A DNA stretch of 38,531 nucleotides from Defluviitaleaceae bacterium (GCA_009781725.1 WQVF01000035.1:1-38531), one strand, 5' to 3'; positions 1 to 9,213 are shown, numbered from the stretch's first letter. Translations and numbers: made by a program. The notes: a model not told the origin generated them from the letters alone.

Positions 1-92
1 CTCCAATCATTAGGAGCCACAAGGTTTTCATCTGCCTTCATCAGCCAGACTGCACTAAGATTTTTTGATGTTATTGGTTGTAATGTTATCAT
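1..92 (-). CDS. GNAT-like acetyltransferase, N-terminal fragment cut by window edge
   Basis: An ATG at 92 opens a minus-strand frame that runs off the window, giving about 30 residues beginning MITLQPITSKNLSAVW and ending VAPNDW. A GAGG stretch lies about 11 bases upstream as a possible ribosome binding site. The beginning resembles the N-terminus of spermidine-type GNAT acetyltransferases, which often start with a short strand followed by a VAPN-like motif. The acetyl-CoA site would lie outside the window, so the family call is an inference from very little sequence. It would be the last gene of the minus-strand group that starts with the zinc-finger gene. Confidence 0.4.
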   Translation of the reverse strand, partial: MITLQPITSKNLSAVWLMKADENLVAPNDW

Positions 93-257
93 GTTGATTA
101 TACCTCGCTTAATATAAATTTCACGCACGTACCATACTCGTGGTGGTACATAAGTGCGCCCTTTGCCTTGAGGCAACGTTGCAATGTTATTTTTTCGACT
201 CGCAGCATTCTAAAAGCCCACAAACAAATCAATTGCTATATTCTATAAGTAGTGGCG

Positions 258-716
258 TTATTTCCACCCTTGGCAATGTAAGTAATATAATGCAATAGCA
301 TTTTTGTTCCATCTTGTAGCAGTTAGTTTTATAATCGTATCATCACGATTTTGCATGTAGTTGATTGCAAACTCTGTGTCCTTTCGGCCATACCCTTTTT
401 GTTGATGTTTCGGACTTACAGCCACATTTCTAATATCAGTTTCAGAGCATGTAACAGCACCAACTATTTCACCATCTTCGAAATGAAGAAAAGTATTTTC
501 TTTAAGTTCCGTTGGCTCATCAAGGCTATAGCTATGCTTTTCATAAGGTCGGATATTCAATGCTTTTCGCATGTCATAAAAGCAGTCATCCATTAAATTT
601 GCATACTGCTCATAATACTTTTCTTCAAAGGAAACAAGTGACAAATCCGATTCCACTCGGTCACCGATATACTCCATCTCATACATGTTCCATTTTACTG
701 TTTGCTTATTCTCCAC
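258..716 (-). CDS. GNAT family N-acetyltransferase, possibly C-terminally shortened
   Basis: The protein has 152 residues from a GTG start preceded by AGGGAAG at good spacing. GNAT enzymes transfer an acetyl group from acetyl-CoA to an amine; the substrate here is unknown. Visible motifs are a strand IRNVAVSP followed by the acetyl-CoA pyrophosphate loop QQKGYG (around residues 95-112), and a late NKNAIALYY helix typical of motif B. The end is abrupt: after ALYYLHCQGW the frame stops, whereas most relatives continue 10-20 residues through a last strand. This suggests either a short family variant or a frameshift near the C-terminus. It starts 15 bases after the stop of the zinc-finger gene and is probably co-transcribed with it. 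Confidence 0.75.
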   Translation of the reverse strand: MENKQTVKWNMYEMEYIGDRVESDLSLVSFEEKYYEQYANLMDDCFYDMRKALNIRPYEKHSYSLDEPTELKENTFLHFEDGEIVGAVTCSETDIRNVAVSPKHQQKGYGRKDTEFAINYMQNRDDTIIKLTATRWNKNAIALYYLHCQGWK

Positions 717-731
717 TTTTGCTTCCCTGTG

Positions 732-1073
732 TTACTTTTCCGGTTTTGTCACTTCTGGTAAAGCCGCTTTACGCATCCTATACGCCTTTTGCTTGCAGGC
801 TGTGGAGCAATAGGTCTTTATCTTTCCCTGCCCCTGGGAAATAGGGGCAGCGCATACAAAACATGTTTTGACCATGGCTCGCTTCGTTTCCATCCGCTTC
901 CGCCGCTTTTTGATATATGCATCATTTCGGCATCGCAGCGAGCAGTATCTCCCATATAGCCTGATGCTTTTAAATTCATCTCCGCATACGAAGCATTTTT
1001 TATCATAATAGATACTTGCAAGCAACGGGATGTATGCCTCATCTACTCTCGTGCTTGCCTTGTCATATAGCAT
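732..1073 (-). CDS. small protein with two zinc-finger-like cysteine modules
   Basis: The protein has about 113 residues from the ATG at 1073, which follows GGCGGGTG; a TTG at 1088 is an alternative start. It carries two similar modules: CFVCG then YCSLRC followed by a basic stretch, and CFVCA then YCSTAC followed by KQKAYRMRK. Each CxxC...CxxxC module could bind one zinc ion, and the basic segments after each would suit nucleic-acid binding. I do not recognise a named family, although short DNA-associated zinc-finger proteins of this layout occur in Clostridia. Its last 12 codons are duplicated just beyond the end of the neighbouring giant surface-protein gene (see 1161-1199). Function unknown. 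Confidence 0.6.
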   Translation of the reverse strand: MLYDKASTRVDEAYIPLLASIYYDKKCFVCGDEFKSIRLYGRYCSLRCRNDAYIKKRRKRMETKRAMVKTCFVCAAPISQGQGKIKTYCSTACKQKAYRMRKAALPEVTKPEK

Positions 1074-1113
1074 ATAATCACCCGCCAAATTGTAACATAT
1101 ATTTTTCCAAAAA

Positions 1114-1151
1114 ACAGCGCATTCACCTTCTCTAGAAGATGAATGCGCTGT
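1114..1151 (-). terminator. intrinsic terminator of the InlB-repeat gene
   Basis: An 18-bp, almost perfect inverted repeat (arms around 1114-1131 and 1134-1151, core ACAGCGCATTC) is followed on the minus strand by six T residues. It lies between the giant surface-protein gene plus the remnant tail and the zinc-finger gene. Confidence 0.85.
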
Positions 1152-1160
1152 TTATACGTG

Positions 1161-1199
1161 TTACTTTTCTGGTTTTGTCACTTTGGTCAAAGCCGCTTT
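1161..1199 (-). pseudogene. duplicated C-terminal tail of the zinc-finger gene
   Basis: Directly after the stop codons of the InlB-repeat gene, and in the same frame, the DNA reads KAALTKVTKPEK and stop. The intact zinc-finger protein ends KAALPEVTKPEK. The match extends over about 40 bases of DNA. This looks like the leftover 3' end of a second zinc-finger copy, and suggests the surface-protein gene was placed here by recombination or that a tandem zinc-finger gene was replaced. Confidence 0.7.
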
Positions 1200-1202
1200 T
1201 TA

Positions 1203-4200
1203 CTACCTCTTCTTCCCAAACTTATCAAACAACTTAGCCTCGCGGTTATGACGATTCATATCAGCGCGATATTGACCGGCTTGGGCCATTTGCTTTTTGG
1301 CCAGCTTGGATATACCTATTGCTGCCGCACCGGCTATCATTACCGATCCAAATATCGTAAAGGAGATAGCAATGGGGTTGGTTTGGGGGTTGGGTCTATT
1401 GCCTGGCTCATTGCCTGAACCGGCACCTGCTGTGCCTCCACCGGCTCCACCGCCTGTTCCGCCGCCACCTGTTCCCCCTGCAATCGGGGTCCACAGTGCA
1501 CCTATCGTCATATCTCTGTTCACTGTCAGTGGGAATGTTACAGGCACTCCGTTTTCATGCCAGCCTACAAAGATATAGCCTGCACGAGATGGGTTGATTA
1601 TTGAGTTAATCACAAACCCTGGTAAACCTGTGCGCATTCCGCCTTCACCTGCAGGGAAGGCACCCGGCCTTGGGTCAAATACAACAACCCGATGTCCTGC
1701 CGGAATATGGGGAGGAGGTGTTGGGGTTACATGTGCATCTGTATGCCAATGGGCCACCATGGTCACATTACCTCTTATGGTAAAGGGTGTTGTAACCGCT
1801 ACATTGTCTATGCGCCAGCCGCCAAAGATAAATCCTGCGCGGGTTGGGACTGGGAGGGTCGTCAGTACCGTTCCGTATGCATGGCTTTGAGGATTGGTCA
1901 CGCCTGCAGGCATATTGCCATGGTTTGCATTAAAGGTAAGGGTATATATACGGCCTGCTTGCACCCGTTGGAAATGAGCAAAGAGAGTAACATCTTCCAT
2001 TGCCGCAAAGTCACTGATGACTTGCTGCCCGTGTAAGAACCATCCTATAAAGGTGTAGCCTGTGGGTGGTACCGGTACTGGGAAGTTGGCTACTGCCGCT
2101 CTAAATCCGCGATTACCTTGTATAAAGTTGCTTACTCCACTAGGGATATGACCTGCCCCGGGGTTAAACCATACGGTAACCCTATTAGGGTCGGGGGTTG
2201 GGGTTGTACCAACGGGGGTCCAAGTGGCTTGCAATGTTGTATTCACATTGAATGTATGAGGTAAGCTTACCGCAACACCATTTATTGTCCAACCGGTAAA
2301 CGTATAACCGGCGCGGACAGGTATCGGTAACGAACTGTAAACAGTACCACGTGAACGATACCATGTGACACTGGCACCACCGGTTGGCATTTGGCCAGGA
2401 GCCGCGTTGAAGGTGATTGCAATTGTAGCACTGGGAGGCGGGGAGGGAGAAGGTGATGGCGTTGGGGTTGTCCCTTGCTGAGGCGTCCACTGAGCCACAA
2501 AGAACATATCGGCATCCTGCATCGCAATTATTCCTATTTGCGCAGGTGTACGAGTCTGCCCATCACTTGAAATCCATCCGGCAAAATCATATCCGGTGCG
2601 TGTCGGCTCGGGTACATTGCCTACACCGATTTGTGCGCCTACATTTACTTCTATTGTGTAAAGGAATGCCGTGTTGCCGACAACACCTCCATTAAGGACA
2701 AAGAAGACATTTCTTGTAGTCGGTACGTTATTTGGTGTCCATCTTGCGATAAAGTCGAGGTCTCCTGTTGCTGGCGGGGTAAGTGCAGAAGGTGAAGCAA
2801 CTGCCAATGAACCACCAGAAAGTAAATACCAACCTGCAAATGTATGGCTTGTTCTTGTAGGTTGAGGCACATCTCCAGCTGGAATTTGCTGACCTGCGGT
2901 AAAGGGTACTTGTACTAATCCCGCAACAGCTCCTGAAGCGGATCCACCAGCTAGGTGGAACCTTGCTATAGGGTCACCACCGGATAATACATCTGTCCAT
3001 ACAGCCGTAAAACCTAAACTACTGGTAGGATTTACAGCCCATGGGTCATCTACAATGCCGCCTGTAGCTGCGCAAATCCAATGCACAAAGAAATAGCCAG
3101 CCTTGGTGGGAGTAAAGGAACCTCCGGGTATCGGAGCCCCGCTTGGAAGTGCCAAGCCAAAGGGCTGTGAGCCAAATACATTAAAGGCTGCAGGGGCAGA
3201 GCCGCCGTCAAGGTTAAAGCTTGCCAGCACATAACCTGCCGGAAGATTTGGTTGCCATACCGCCGTAAATACCATATTGCTGTCAGGTGCCGCGGCAAGG
3301 GCACTTGGGGTTACCGGTACACCAGTACTGTCGATTACCCAATGTTGAAAGGTGAAATGTTCTCTCACAAGGTTCGTTGGAACACTTGCGACGGGGATTT
3401 GCTGGCCTCCGGCAAATGGTACTAGTATCGGGCCTATGGTTCCGGTGTAGGTTCCTCCAGCCAAATTAAATCTGGCTTCGAGTGGTGGGCCTACATATTG
3501 CCACTGGGCAATAAATCTCCAGTAACCAGGAGTGATATTCATACCGGCCACTGCTGCTGAAGACAGTGCTGCACCTGATGCAGCACCGGCTGCTGTTACC
3601 TGCTGCCAATCTGTAAACGCAAAGTTTGCGCGGGTAGGTGCGGGAACACTCAGCCCAGCAGCCTGTGCGATTGTATTGGCATTGGGGGTAAGAGCATTGG
3701 CACTGTTATATATATGGATTTCCATCATATTCAGTACAATATTGGGGTCGCCGTTGCCAAGGTCGAAGGTTATACGTATGGCAAACTGAGCCGCAAAGGT
3801 GACATTGCCGATTATGCTAATGCCCGCAACATCCGGCGTCAAACCGGAATGATTTCCTATTACATTTCCACCGAAATCCGTTTCCTGCCATCCGATAAAT
3901 TCCCACATGGAGCCTGCTGGTGTTGTAATCGTGGGCAAGTGCGCCGCAGTCAATACAAAACCTGCCGGACCGGTATGTGTCCATCGGGTATCAGGAACCA
4001 CCCAGCTACCAATTAGAGGCTCGCTCATGGTCGCACCAACAAGGCCAGACCCTACATGGAAAGTAACCGTAGCATTGGCACCGCTCCATGCAGCCGTAAA
4101 TTGAAGACTAGGACCTGTTATAGGCATTGCCGCAAGCACTGCTTCAGATATAGGTGTGCCGCCAATTCCGCCTTGTAACCAGCCCACAAATGAATGTGTC

Positions 4201-5387
4201 GGTATAGAGGGGGGCTGTGGAATATTTCCCAGTCCAACGGTGCCATTGTCTGGAACAAAGATTGTAACAGATGTATCGGCAAGGCCAGCGGCACTTTGGT
4301 TCATATGAAAGGTAACGGGGAAAAGCTCACGCCATTGGGCAATAAAATCAACATCAGATGTTATGACGTCACCTATGGCAAGTGCGGCTCCCGACGCTAC
4401 CCAGCCGTCAAACACAAATGCGTTGGCTGTTGGCCAGAAGGGTTGTGGTATATCACTTGCGGCAAGAGGCATGTTTTGAGGCGTTTGCAATGAAATCGTT
4501 CCAACATTACCTGCCACTGTGCAATGCCCACCGTCAAGGTCAAAATTTACGGTAAATGTGGAAGCGGGTACCGGAGCGATAATGCCGCCGCCTGTAGGAG
4601 CAATAGGTAAAAATCCGCTGCCAGCAACCTCTGATTGGGTTGCCATTCCCATTGCGGGGCCATACAGAGCATGTACCACGACATTAGCCATCAGTCCATT
4701 AACATCTACTCCAGGAGGTGAAGCAAATACACCTGTCATAAATTCCGTAACCGGCTCAAAGGGTTCGAAGACAATCCCTGAGATTATCGCGCCGGATTCG
4801 TGGAAATATGCTTCCACTTCCCATCCTAGAAAATAAAGCCGGGAAGATGAATCAACTGGGTCAGCCATATCCGCCGCCGCTGAAAGCATAATTGTTGTGC
4901 CCAAGGGCTGAATACCTGCTGGGTATGCGGTAAAGACTCCGCCGATAGGGGTACCGTCCACAAGACGCCCTTGCACAGATAAGTCAATATCCGCCGACGC
5001 GAAATCGCCCAGCACTCCCGAGTTTTCGAAGACAGAGTCTCCGTAATATCCATAGGAAGTTGCCGAGATTCCAATCTCGCCAGTTGGTGCCCAAATGGGA
5101 TTAAACATCCTGCGGGCTACCCCTTCTTCAAGGGTAATGGCTCCGTCAGGAGCCCAGCCCATGAACCTATACCCCAATCTCTCAGGGTCAGGCAGGTTGA
5201 AATAATCCTGGCCACGCCTTAGGATTTCTACCCTTTCAAAGCTTCCATTAACATGCCCGCCATCCAATTCGAATGTATATATAACAACATCCTCCATAGA
5301 TTCCGGCTGGGCAATAACTCCCCAAAAGGGGATTGCCAGCATGACCAGCATTAATACGCCAATCATAGCCAAATATTTTCTCTTCAA
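1203..5387 (-). CDS. giant secreted InlB B-repeat surface protein with NPQTN sorting-like signal
   Basis: About 1394 residues from a TTG start at 5387, which has AAAGGTGG at good spacing; a GTG at 5432 would add 15 residues but lacks a clear ribosome binding site. The N-terminus is a signal peptide (basic KRK, then MIGVLMLVMLAIPFWGVIAQ). The body holds about 14 beta-grasp repeats of Listeria InlB B-repeat/Flg_new type, each recognisable by a YxFxGW-like core, with Thr-Pro and Ser-Pro linkers between later repeats. A Gly-rich stretch precedes NPQTNP, a hydrophobic segment, and a 30-residue basic tail. NPQTN is the motif of class B sortases, but the tail is much longer than usual. Such proteins are adhesins or wall-display stalks; the ligand is unknown. 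A paralogue lies at 24111-25178. No sortase gene is in the window. Confidence 0.88.
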   Translation of the reverse strand: MKRKYLAMIGVLMLVMLAIPFWGVIAQPESMEDVVIYTFELDGGHVNGSFERVEILRRGQDYFNLPDPERLGYRFMGWAPDGAITLEEGVARRMFNPIWAPTGEIGISATSYGYYGDSVFENSGVLGDFASADIDLSVQGRLVDGTPIGGVFTAYPAGIQPLGTTIMLSAAADMADPVDSSSRLYFLGWEVEAYFHESGAIISGIVFEPFEPVTEFMTGVFASPPGVDVNGLMANVVVHALYGPAMGMATQSEVAGSGFLPIAPTGGGIIAPVPASTFTVNFDLDGGHCTVAGNVGTISLQTPQNMPLAASDIPQPFWPTANAFVFDGWVASGAALAIGDVITSDVDFIAQWRELFPVTFHMNQSAAGLADTSVTIFVPDNGTVGLGNIPQPPSIPTHSFVGWLQGGIGGTPISEAVLAAMPITGPSLQFTAAWSGANATVTFHVGSGLVGATMSEPLIGSWVVPDTRWTHTGPAGFVLTAAHLPTITTPAGSMWEFIGWQETDFGGNVIGNHSGLTPDVAGISIIGNVTFAAQFAIRITFDLGNGDPNIVLNMMEIHIYNSANALTPNANTIAQAAGLSVPAPTRANFAFTDWQQVTAAGAASGAALSSAAVAGMNITPGYWRFIAQWQYVGPPLEARFNLAGGTYTGTIGPILVPFAGGQQIPVASVPTNLVREHFTFQHWVIDSTGVPVTPSALAAAPDSNMVFTAVWQPNLPAGYVLASFNLDGGSAPAAFNVFGSQPFGLALPSGAPIPGGSFTPTKAGYFFVHWICAATGGIVDDPWAVNPTSSLGFTAVWTDVLSGGDPIARFHLAGGSASGAVAGLVQVPFTAGQQIPAGDVPQPTRTSHTFAGWYLLSGGSLAVASPSALTPPATGDLDFIARWTPNNVPTTRNVFFVLNGGVVGNTAFLYTIEVNVGAQIGVGNVPEPTRTGYDFAGWISSDGQTRTPAQIGIIAMQDADMFFVAQWTPQQGTTPTPSPSPSPPPSATIAITFNAAPGQMPTGGASVTWYRSRGTVYSSLPIPVRAGYTFTGWTINGVAVSLPHTFNVNTTLQATWTPVGTTPTPDPNRVTVWFNPGAGHIPSGVSNFIQGNRGFRAAVANFPVPVPPTGYTFIGWFLHGQQVISDFAAMEDVTLFAHFQRVQAGRIYTLTFNANHGNMPAGVTNPQSHAYGTVLTTLPVPTRAGFIFGGWRIDNVAVTTPFTIRGNVTMVAHWHTDAHVTPTPPPHIPAGHRVVVFDPRPGAFPAGEGGMRTGLPGFVINSIINPSRAGYIFVGWHENGVPVTFPLTVNRDMTIGALWTPIAGGTGGGGTGGGAGGGTAGAGSGNEPGNRPNPQTNPIAISFTIFGSVMIAGAAAIGISKLAKKQMAQAGQYRADMNRHNREAKLFDKFGKKR

Positions 5388-5558
5388 AAGAAAAACCACC
5401 TTTCTGGTCTCAAAGCCTATGTATATTTTCACACCGCTTTGTAAGGTGATGATATTCTAAGGGCATACTGTGTCGAATGTAAAGTTAAGTTTGGATTACA
5501 TAATCGGCCATTTTTTTCAATTTTTCTTGATTTTTTAACCAATTTGTAATAATAGAAA

Positions 5559-5601
5559 AACCCCGAGGCCGCTTATCTTAAAGGTTTGGCGGTTCGGGGT
5601 T
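5559..5601 (-). terminator. intrinsic terminator of glgA
   Basis: Arms AACCCCGAGGCCGC and GCGGTTCGGGGTT pair around a 16-base loop, followed on the minus strand by TTTTTC. It lies 65 bases after the glgA stop. The rest of 5388-5666 holds the promoter region of the surface-protein gene, with no recognisable gene. Confidence 0.75.
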
Positions 5602-5666
5602 ATTCTTAGGAAGAAAATGCTATCCGTTCTTCCTGAAATTACATTGGTTGTATATAGGAGCTTTTC

Positions 5667-7118
5667 TTACATTTTCTTTACATTCCGATATAAGGCGACA
5701 TATTCATCGGCGGATTTGTCCCATGAGAAATTGCTGCTCATTGCGTTTTTGACCAAGGCTTCCCAATCAGGAGTATTGTAAACACTCAATGCCTCTTTGA
5801 TAGCCCACATCAGACCGCTGGCTACATAATCCTCGAAGGCAAAACCATTGCCTTGCCCTGTCTCCTGGTTGAAATGCTGAACCGTGTCCGCAAGGCCTCC
5901 TGTTTTACGCACTATAGGGATTGCACCGTATCCCATGGCAAAAAGCTGTCCCAAACCGCAAGGCTCATACACCGATGGCATGAAAAACATATCAGACCCG
6001 GCATAGATACGCTGAGCCATGGTGCTATCAAAATTGATGTTTGCGCTTACCTTGTGGGGGTAGCGGTGTGCATAATGATGAAAAAGGTTTTCATATCGGC
6101 CATCCCCTTTGCCCAGCACCACCAGTTGGATATCCATTGACATTAGCTCTTCCATTATAAGAGCGACAATGTCAAGACCTTTTTGCTCTACCAGGCGGGT
6201 TATCATACTGAACATGGGGGTATCCCCTACGGTGAGGCCCAAAGCTTCTTGTATGCGGTATTTATTTTCCCGCTTCATATTAATATTGTCTTTGGAAAAA
6301 TTGACATATAGGCTTGGGTCTGTTGCCGGGTCGTGAATATTGGTGTCAATGCCATTTACTATCCCAAAAAGCCGGCCTTCATTGCTGCGCTTTTGCAGTA
6401 ATCCGTCCATTCCATAGCCATATGCCGGGGTGGTGATTTCGTGGGCATAGGTCTGGCTTACGGTGCTTACGGCATCGGAATGGATTATCCCAGCTTTTAG
6501 AAAGCTGATATTGCCGTGAAATTCTAATTCACCGTTTGTAAAATAGCCATCGTTGAGGCCGATATCCCAAAGCACAGGCCGCCCGAAACTACCTTGATAA
6601 TGCAGATTATGAATGGTGAAGAGGCTTTTCATAGAGGAGTAAAATTTAAAACTGCTATATATGCCTCGCAAATAGGTAGGCCCAAGGCCGGAATGCCAGT
6701 CATTGAAATGAATTATATCCGGCTTGAAATTAATATGCCCCAACATCTCAATTGCGGCCTTTGTGAAAAAGGCAAAACGCTCATAGTCGTCATCATAGCC
6801 ATATAGACACTCCCGGGCGAAATAATAGTCATTTTCGATAAAATAAACGGACTCACCGTTGCCGTGAGGGTCCTGGACAAGAATTTTGGCTTCCTGGATA
6901 CGCCATGAAAGATGCACATTGAAAGCCCCAACAAAACGAACCCCCTCAAGATGCTTGGGGGGGATACTGCCAAGCTTGGGCATAACAACACGAATATCAA
7001 TATCCTTGGCTCTAAGGGCCTTGGGAAGGGACCCGGCAACATCGCCAAGGCCACCGGTTTTGGAATATGGGGAAACTTCCGACGAGACGAACAATATTTT
7101 CAAAGGCCTTTTTGGCAT
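5667..7118 (-). CDS. glgA: glycogen (starch) synthase, ADP-glucose type
   Basis: Transfers glucose from ADP-glucose to the non-reducing end of a growing alpha-1,4-glucan in the cytoplasm. The start chosen is the ATG at 7118, preceded by AAGGAGTG, giving 483 residues, the normal GT5 length. The N-terminal Rossmann domain carries the SSEVSPYSKTGGLGDV signature, where the KTGGL lysine contacts the sugar nucleotide. The C-terminal domain carries EPCGLGQLFAMGYG and a second KTGGL. No glgB, glgC or glgP is adjacent, so it is a single-gene unit here, ended by its own terminator. Assignment is secure; an upstream in-frame extension to 7190 is not supported by a ribosome binding site. Confidence 0.96.
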   Translation of the reverse strand: MPKRPLKILFVSSEVSPYSKTGGLGDVAGSLPKALRAKDIDIRVVMPKLGSIPPKHLEGVRFVGAFNVHLSWRIQEAKILVQDPHGNGESVYFIENDYYFARECLYGYDDDYERFAFFTKAAIEMLGHINFKPDIIHFNDWHSGLGPTYLRGIYSSFKFYSSMKSLFTIHNLHYQGSFGRPVLWDIGLNDGYFTNGELEFHGNISFLKAGIIHSDAVSTVSQTYAHEITTPAYGYGMDGLLQKRSNEGRLFGIVNGIDTNIHDPATDPSLYVNFSKDNINMKRENKYRIQEALGLTVGDTPMFSMITRLVEQKGLDIVALIMEELMSMDIQLVVLGKGDGRYENLFHHYAHRYPHKVSANINFDSTMAQRIYAGSDMFFMPSVYEPCGLGQLFAMGYGAIPIVRKTGGLADTVQHFNQETGQGNGFAFEDYVASGLMWAIKEALSVYNTPDWEALVKNAMSSNFSWDKSADEYVALYRNVKKM

Positions 7119-7166
7119 GTTGAAATCACTCCTTAGAGCCGAATTATAACATATGGCAATAAAAAA

Positions 7167-7183
7167 GGGGCCATATCGGCCCC
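7167..7183 (-). terminator. intrinsic terminator after the HPr-like gene
   Basis: GGGGCC and GGCCCC pair around a 5-base loop and are followed on the minus strand by TTTTTT. It lies 15 bases past the HPr-like stop and just upstream of glgA, so it separates the two genes. Confidence 0.85.
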
Positions 7184-7198
7184 CCTTCATTTGACTTG

Positions 7199-7429
7199 TT
7201 ATGCAACATATGGTTGTAGAAGTGGTAGCACCTTATCGGCCACAGTGTCGCAGTGGATATCCAACCGCAGGGTTTTGCCTAAATCCAGGCTAAAAATACC
7301 CATGATGGACTTTGCATCAACTACATACCTGTCAGACACCAAATCAAAATCGCCGTCAAGTGGTGAAATGGTGTTTACAAAGCCTTTTACCTTTTCTACA
7401 GTGTTAAGGCATATGTTTATGGATTTCAT
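7199..7429 (-). CDS. HPr-like protein lacking the phosphorylatable histidine
   Basis: The protein has 76 residues, the usual size of HPr, with a strong GGAGGAG ribosome binding site. The HPr fold is suggested by the end of the protein: FDLVSDRYVVDAKSIMGIFSLDLGK matches the KSIMGVMSL-type helix around the regulatory serine of HPr. The N-terminal active loop, normally GLHARPA, is replaced by TVEKVKGFVNT, so it has no His15 and cannot carry phosphate from enzyme I. Such variants are common in Clostridia and are generally annotated as HPr family. The serine of KSIMG remains, so a role as an HPr kinase or CcpA partner is possible, but this is inference. Confidence 0.8.
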   Translation of the reverse strand: MKSINICLNTVEKVKGFVNTISPLDGDFDLVSDRYVVDAKSIMGIFSLDLGKTLRLDIHCDTVADKVLPLLQPYVA

Positions 7430-7452
7430 AGATTTCTCCTCCTTTCATAGAA

Positions 7453-7562
7453 TGGGGGCTCCGCCCTCCCAACCCCCCGCCGCTTCGACGGGCGAAGCCC
7501 GTTCTCACTTCGCTACGGGGTACGCGCTTTGCGCTGCTTGGATGAGGGCATAGCCCTCACAA
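7453..7562. repeat. chain of short three-base-loop hairpins
   Basis: This GC-rich intergenic stretch holds four consecutive tight hairpins with three-base loops: GGGC-TCC-GCCC, ACGGGC-GAA-GCCCGT, GCGC-TTT-GCGC and GAGGGC-ATA-GCCCTC. A similar chain lies at 26461-26527. No reading frame with a ribosome binding site is present. It resembles REP-like intergenic repeats. Confidence 0.6.
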
Positions 7563-7589
7563 CATAGTTTTGTAATTGCTGGAAGTATT

Positions 7590-8045
7590 TTATAGTTTGG
7601 TCTCATGTATGTCAAACATCCCTAATGGGAACGGCGGCATTGCCAGGGGCTTTACCGCTATGGACATAAGCAGAGTAGGATTGTCGTCTGCCGCTATACG
7701 GTTAGAGCTAATCTCCCCACAATCCCGGCAACGGTGAATGATTGCCCATTCACCATTTTTCCGTACCCATACACTTATGGGGTCCATTTTTCCTCCGCAA
7801 AGAGAGGCCCTATCTCCTGGGTTTATATCTAGGTGTAGGCTTATCAGGCACTTGGGGCAGTGATTCCGATGGCTCGTGGCTCCCCCTTCCGGCACTACAA
7901 AGTGGTTGCAATTCTTACAAGTAAACGCATTATTGCATGGTGTATTTGTATAATTAGGGCCATTGTAGGCGCGGTCTACATGACCTAGTTGAGCTACAAA
8001 TTTATCACGGTTTTTATCTCTTGCAGAATATTTTTTATTTGTCAT
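7590..8045 (-). CDS. RNHCP domain protein
   Basis: The protein has 151 residues and carries the signature of the RNHCP family: a first CxxC pair (CKNC), then RNHCPKCLISLHLD, GDRASLCGGKMDPISVW, HRCRDCG and NRIAADDNP. The paired cysteines suggest a structural zinc ribbon. The family is widespread in Clostridia and Bacilli, often next to ribosome-maturation genes, but its biochemical role is not established to my knowledge. It follows rsgA by 23 bases with its own AAAGGAG, and is probably co-transcribed with rsgA, which fits a link to ribosomes or RNA. Confidence 0.9.
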   Translation of the reverse strand: MTNKKYSARDKNRDKFVAQLGHVDRAYNGPNYTNTPCNNAFTCKNCNHFVVPEGGATSHRNHCPKCLISLHLDINPGDRASLCGGKMDPISVWVRKNGEWAIIHRCRDCGEISSNRIAADDNPTLLMSIAVKPLAMPPFPLGMFDIHETKL

Positions 8046-8068
8046 TCATTTCGAATCTCCTTTTCGTA

Positions 8069-9064
8069 TCATCGTTTTTTCTTCGCAGACCGGTACTGGA
8101 TTATGCTTGACTTCCATTGGGCATTCCTCTCACGCATAAATGCGGCTTTATCTTCCACGAAGCGGTTTTCTCTGGTCTGGGCCTGGTAGGCCTCCCACCT
8201 TTTTTGAGACAAACTACCATCGGATATTGCGGCACGGACGGCACAGCCCGGCTCTGTTTTATGGGCGCAGTTGCTGAATTTGCACTGAGCAAACAGCTCT
8301 TCCACATCCTGAAAGCCTAGGCTAATCCCCTCTTCTGCTTGGAAAAGGCCCAGCTCCCTCATCCCCGGTGTGTCAATTACCATGGCTCCTGATGGCAGCG
8401 TAAATAATTGACGGTGAGTAGTGGTATGGCGGCCTCGGCTATCATCTTCACGGATGGATTTTACGACCATTACTTCATCTTGCATCAGCGCATTAAGAAG
8501 TGAGGACTTACCTACTCCGGACATTCCCAGGAATACGATTGTTTTGCCGGACTGTAAATACTCCCTTAATGTGTCCATACCTTGGCCTGTATGGCTGGAT
8601 ATAACGTGTACCGGTACACTTTTCTCAGAAAACCTTACAGCGTTGACTGGCGTAATTATGTCCTCTACCAAGTCTGCCTTGGTAAGGATAACTACCGGCT
8701 CTCCGCCGCTTTGCCGGGCTTGGGTGATATATCGCAGTATCCGATTTACTTTAAAGTCCGCGTTAAGGGACGACAAAATAAATACATAGTCAAAATTGGC
8801 AGCTACAACCTGCTCCTTGATGGTCTTGGCATATCCGGCAGCATGGCCGGAGAAATCCGCCCGTGAAAACTTAGTTTTGCGAGGCAAAATCTCCGATATG
8901 CGGTTATTTTCATCCAACAATACATAATCCCCTACACAGGGAAAGTTCTTTTCCCCATGAAAGAAACTGCCCTTGAGGCTTGCGATTACCTCCCCATTGG
9001 GGGTGCTTACGGTATATACATCACGTTGATGCTCTGTTACCTGACCTTGAATTAGGTGTGTCAT
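8069..9064 (-). CDS. rsgA: ribosome small subunit biogenesis GTPase RsgA
   Basis: Circularly permuted GTPase that binds the maturing 30S subunit and helps late assembly. The start is the ATG at 9064, with AAGGAGG ten bases upstream; the in-frame extension to 9166 lacks a site. About 331 residues hold an OB-fold, then permuted G motifs: TKADL (G4), GMSGVGKSSLLNAL (P-loop, G1), DTPGMRELGL (G3), and the C-terminal zinc-binding domain CKFSNCAHKTEPGC. All key residues are present. In many Bacillota rsgA sits in a phosphatase-kinase operon, but here it follows an unusual structured RNA region (9214-9446) and precedes the RNHCP gene. Confidence 0.96.
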   Translation of the reverse strand: MTHLIQGQVTEHQRDVYTVSTPNGEVIASLKGSFFHGEKNFPCVGDYVLLDENNRISEILPRKTKFSRADFSGHAAGYAKTIKEQVVAANFDYVFILSSLNADFKVNRILRYITQARQSGGEPVVILTKADLVEDIITPVNAVRFSEKSVPVHVISSHTGQGMDTLREYLQSGKTIVFLGMSGVGKSSLLNALMQDEVMVVKSIREDDSRGRHTTTHRQLFTLPSGAMVIDTPGMRELGLFQAEEGISLGFQDVEELFAQCKFSNCAHKTEPGCAVRAAISDGSLSQKRWEAYQAQTRENRFVEDKAAFMRERNAQWKSSIIQYRSAKKKR

Positions 9065-9213
9065 GGATTTGTGTTCCTCCTTATAATGAAAAAATAAAAA
9101 AACCACAGCAAGGCTAGCCTCCGAGGAAGCTGCCTGGCCATGGCCAGTACGATTGCATTTGGGCATTCACCAGATGCGCAAGCAAGCTTGCGTACATGGC
9201 TCATTTTTCGCAC

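Noticed and set aside
93..257. Short minus-strand frames between the two GNAT genes
   Set aside because: Frames of 30-40 codons without ribosome binding site or similarity; not supported as genes.
1297..1578. Plus-strand frame with a poly-proline stretch opposite the surface-protein gene
   Set aside because: It is the complement of the Gly-rich linker of the InlB-repeat protein, without a ribosome binding site, and overlaps a clear gene.
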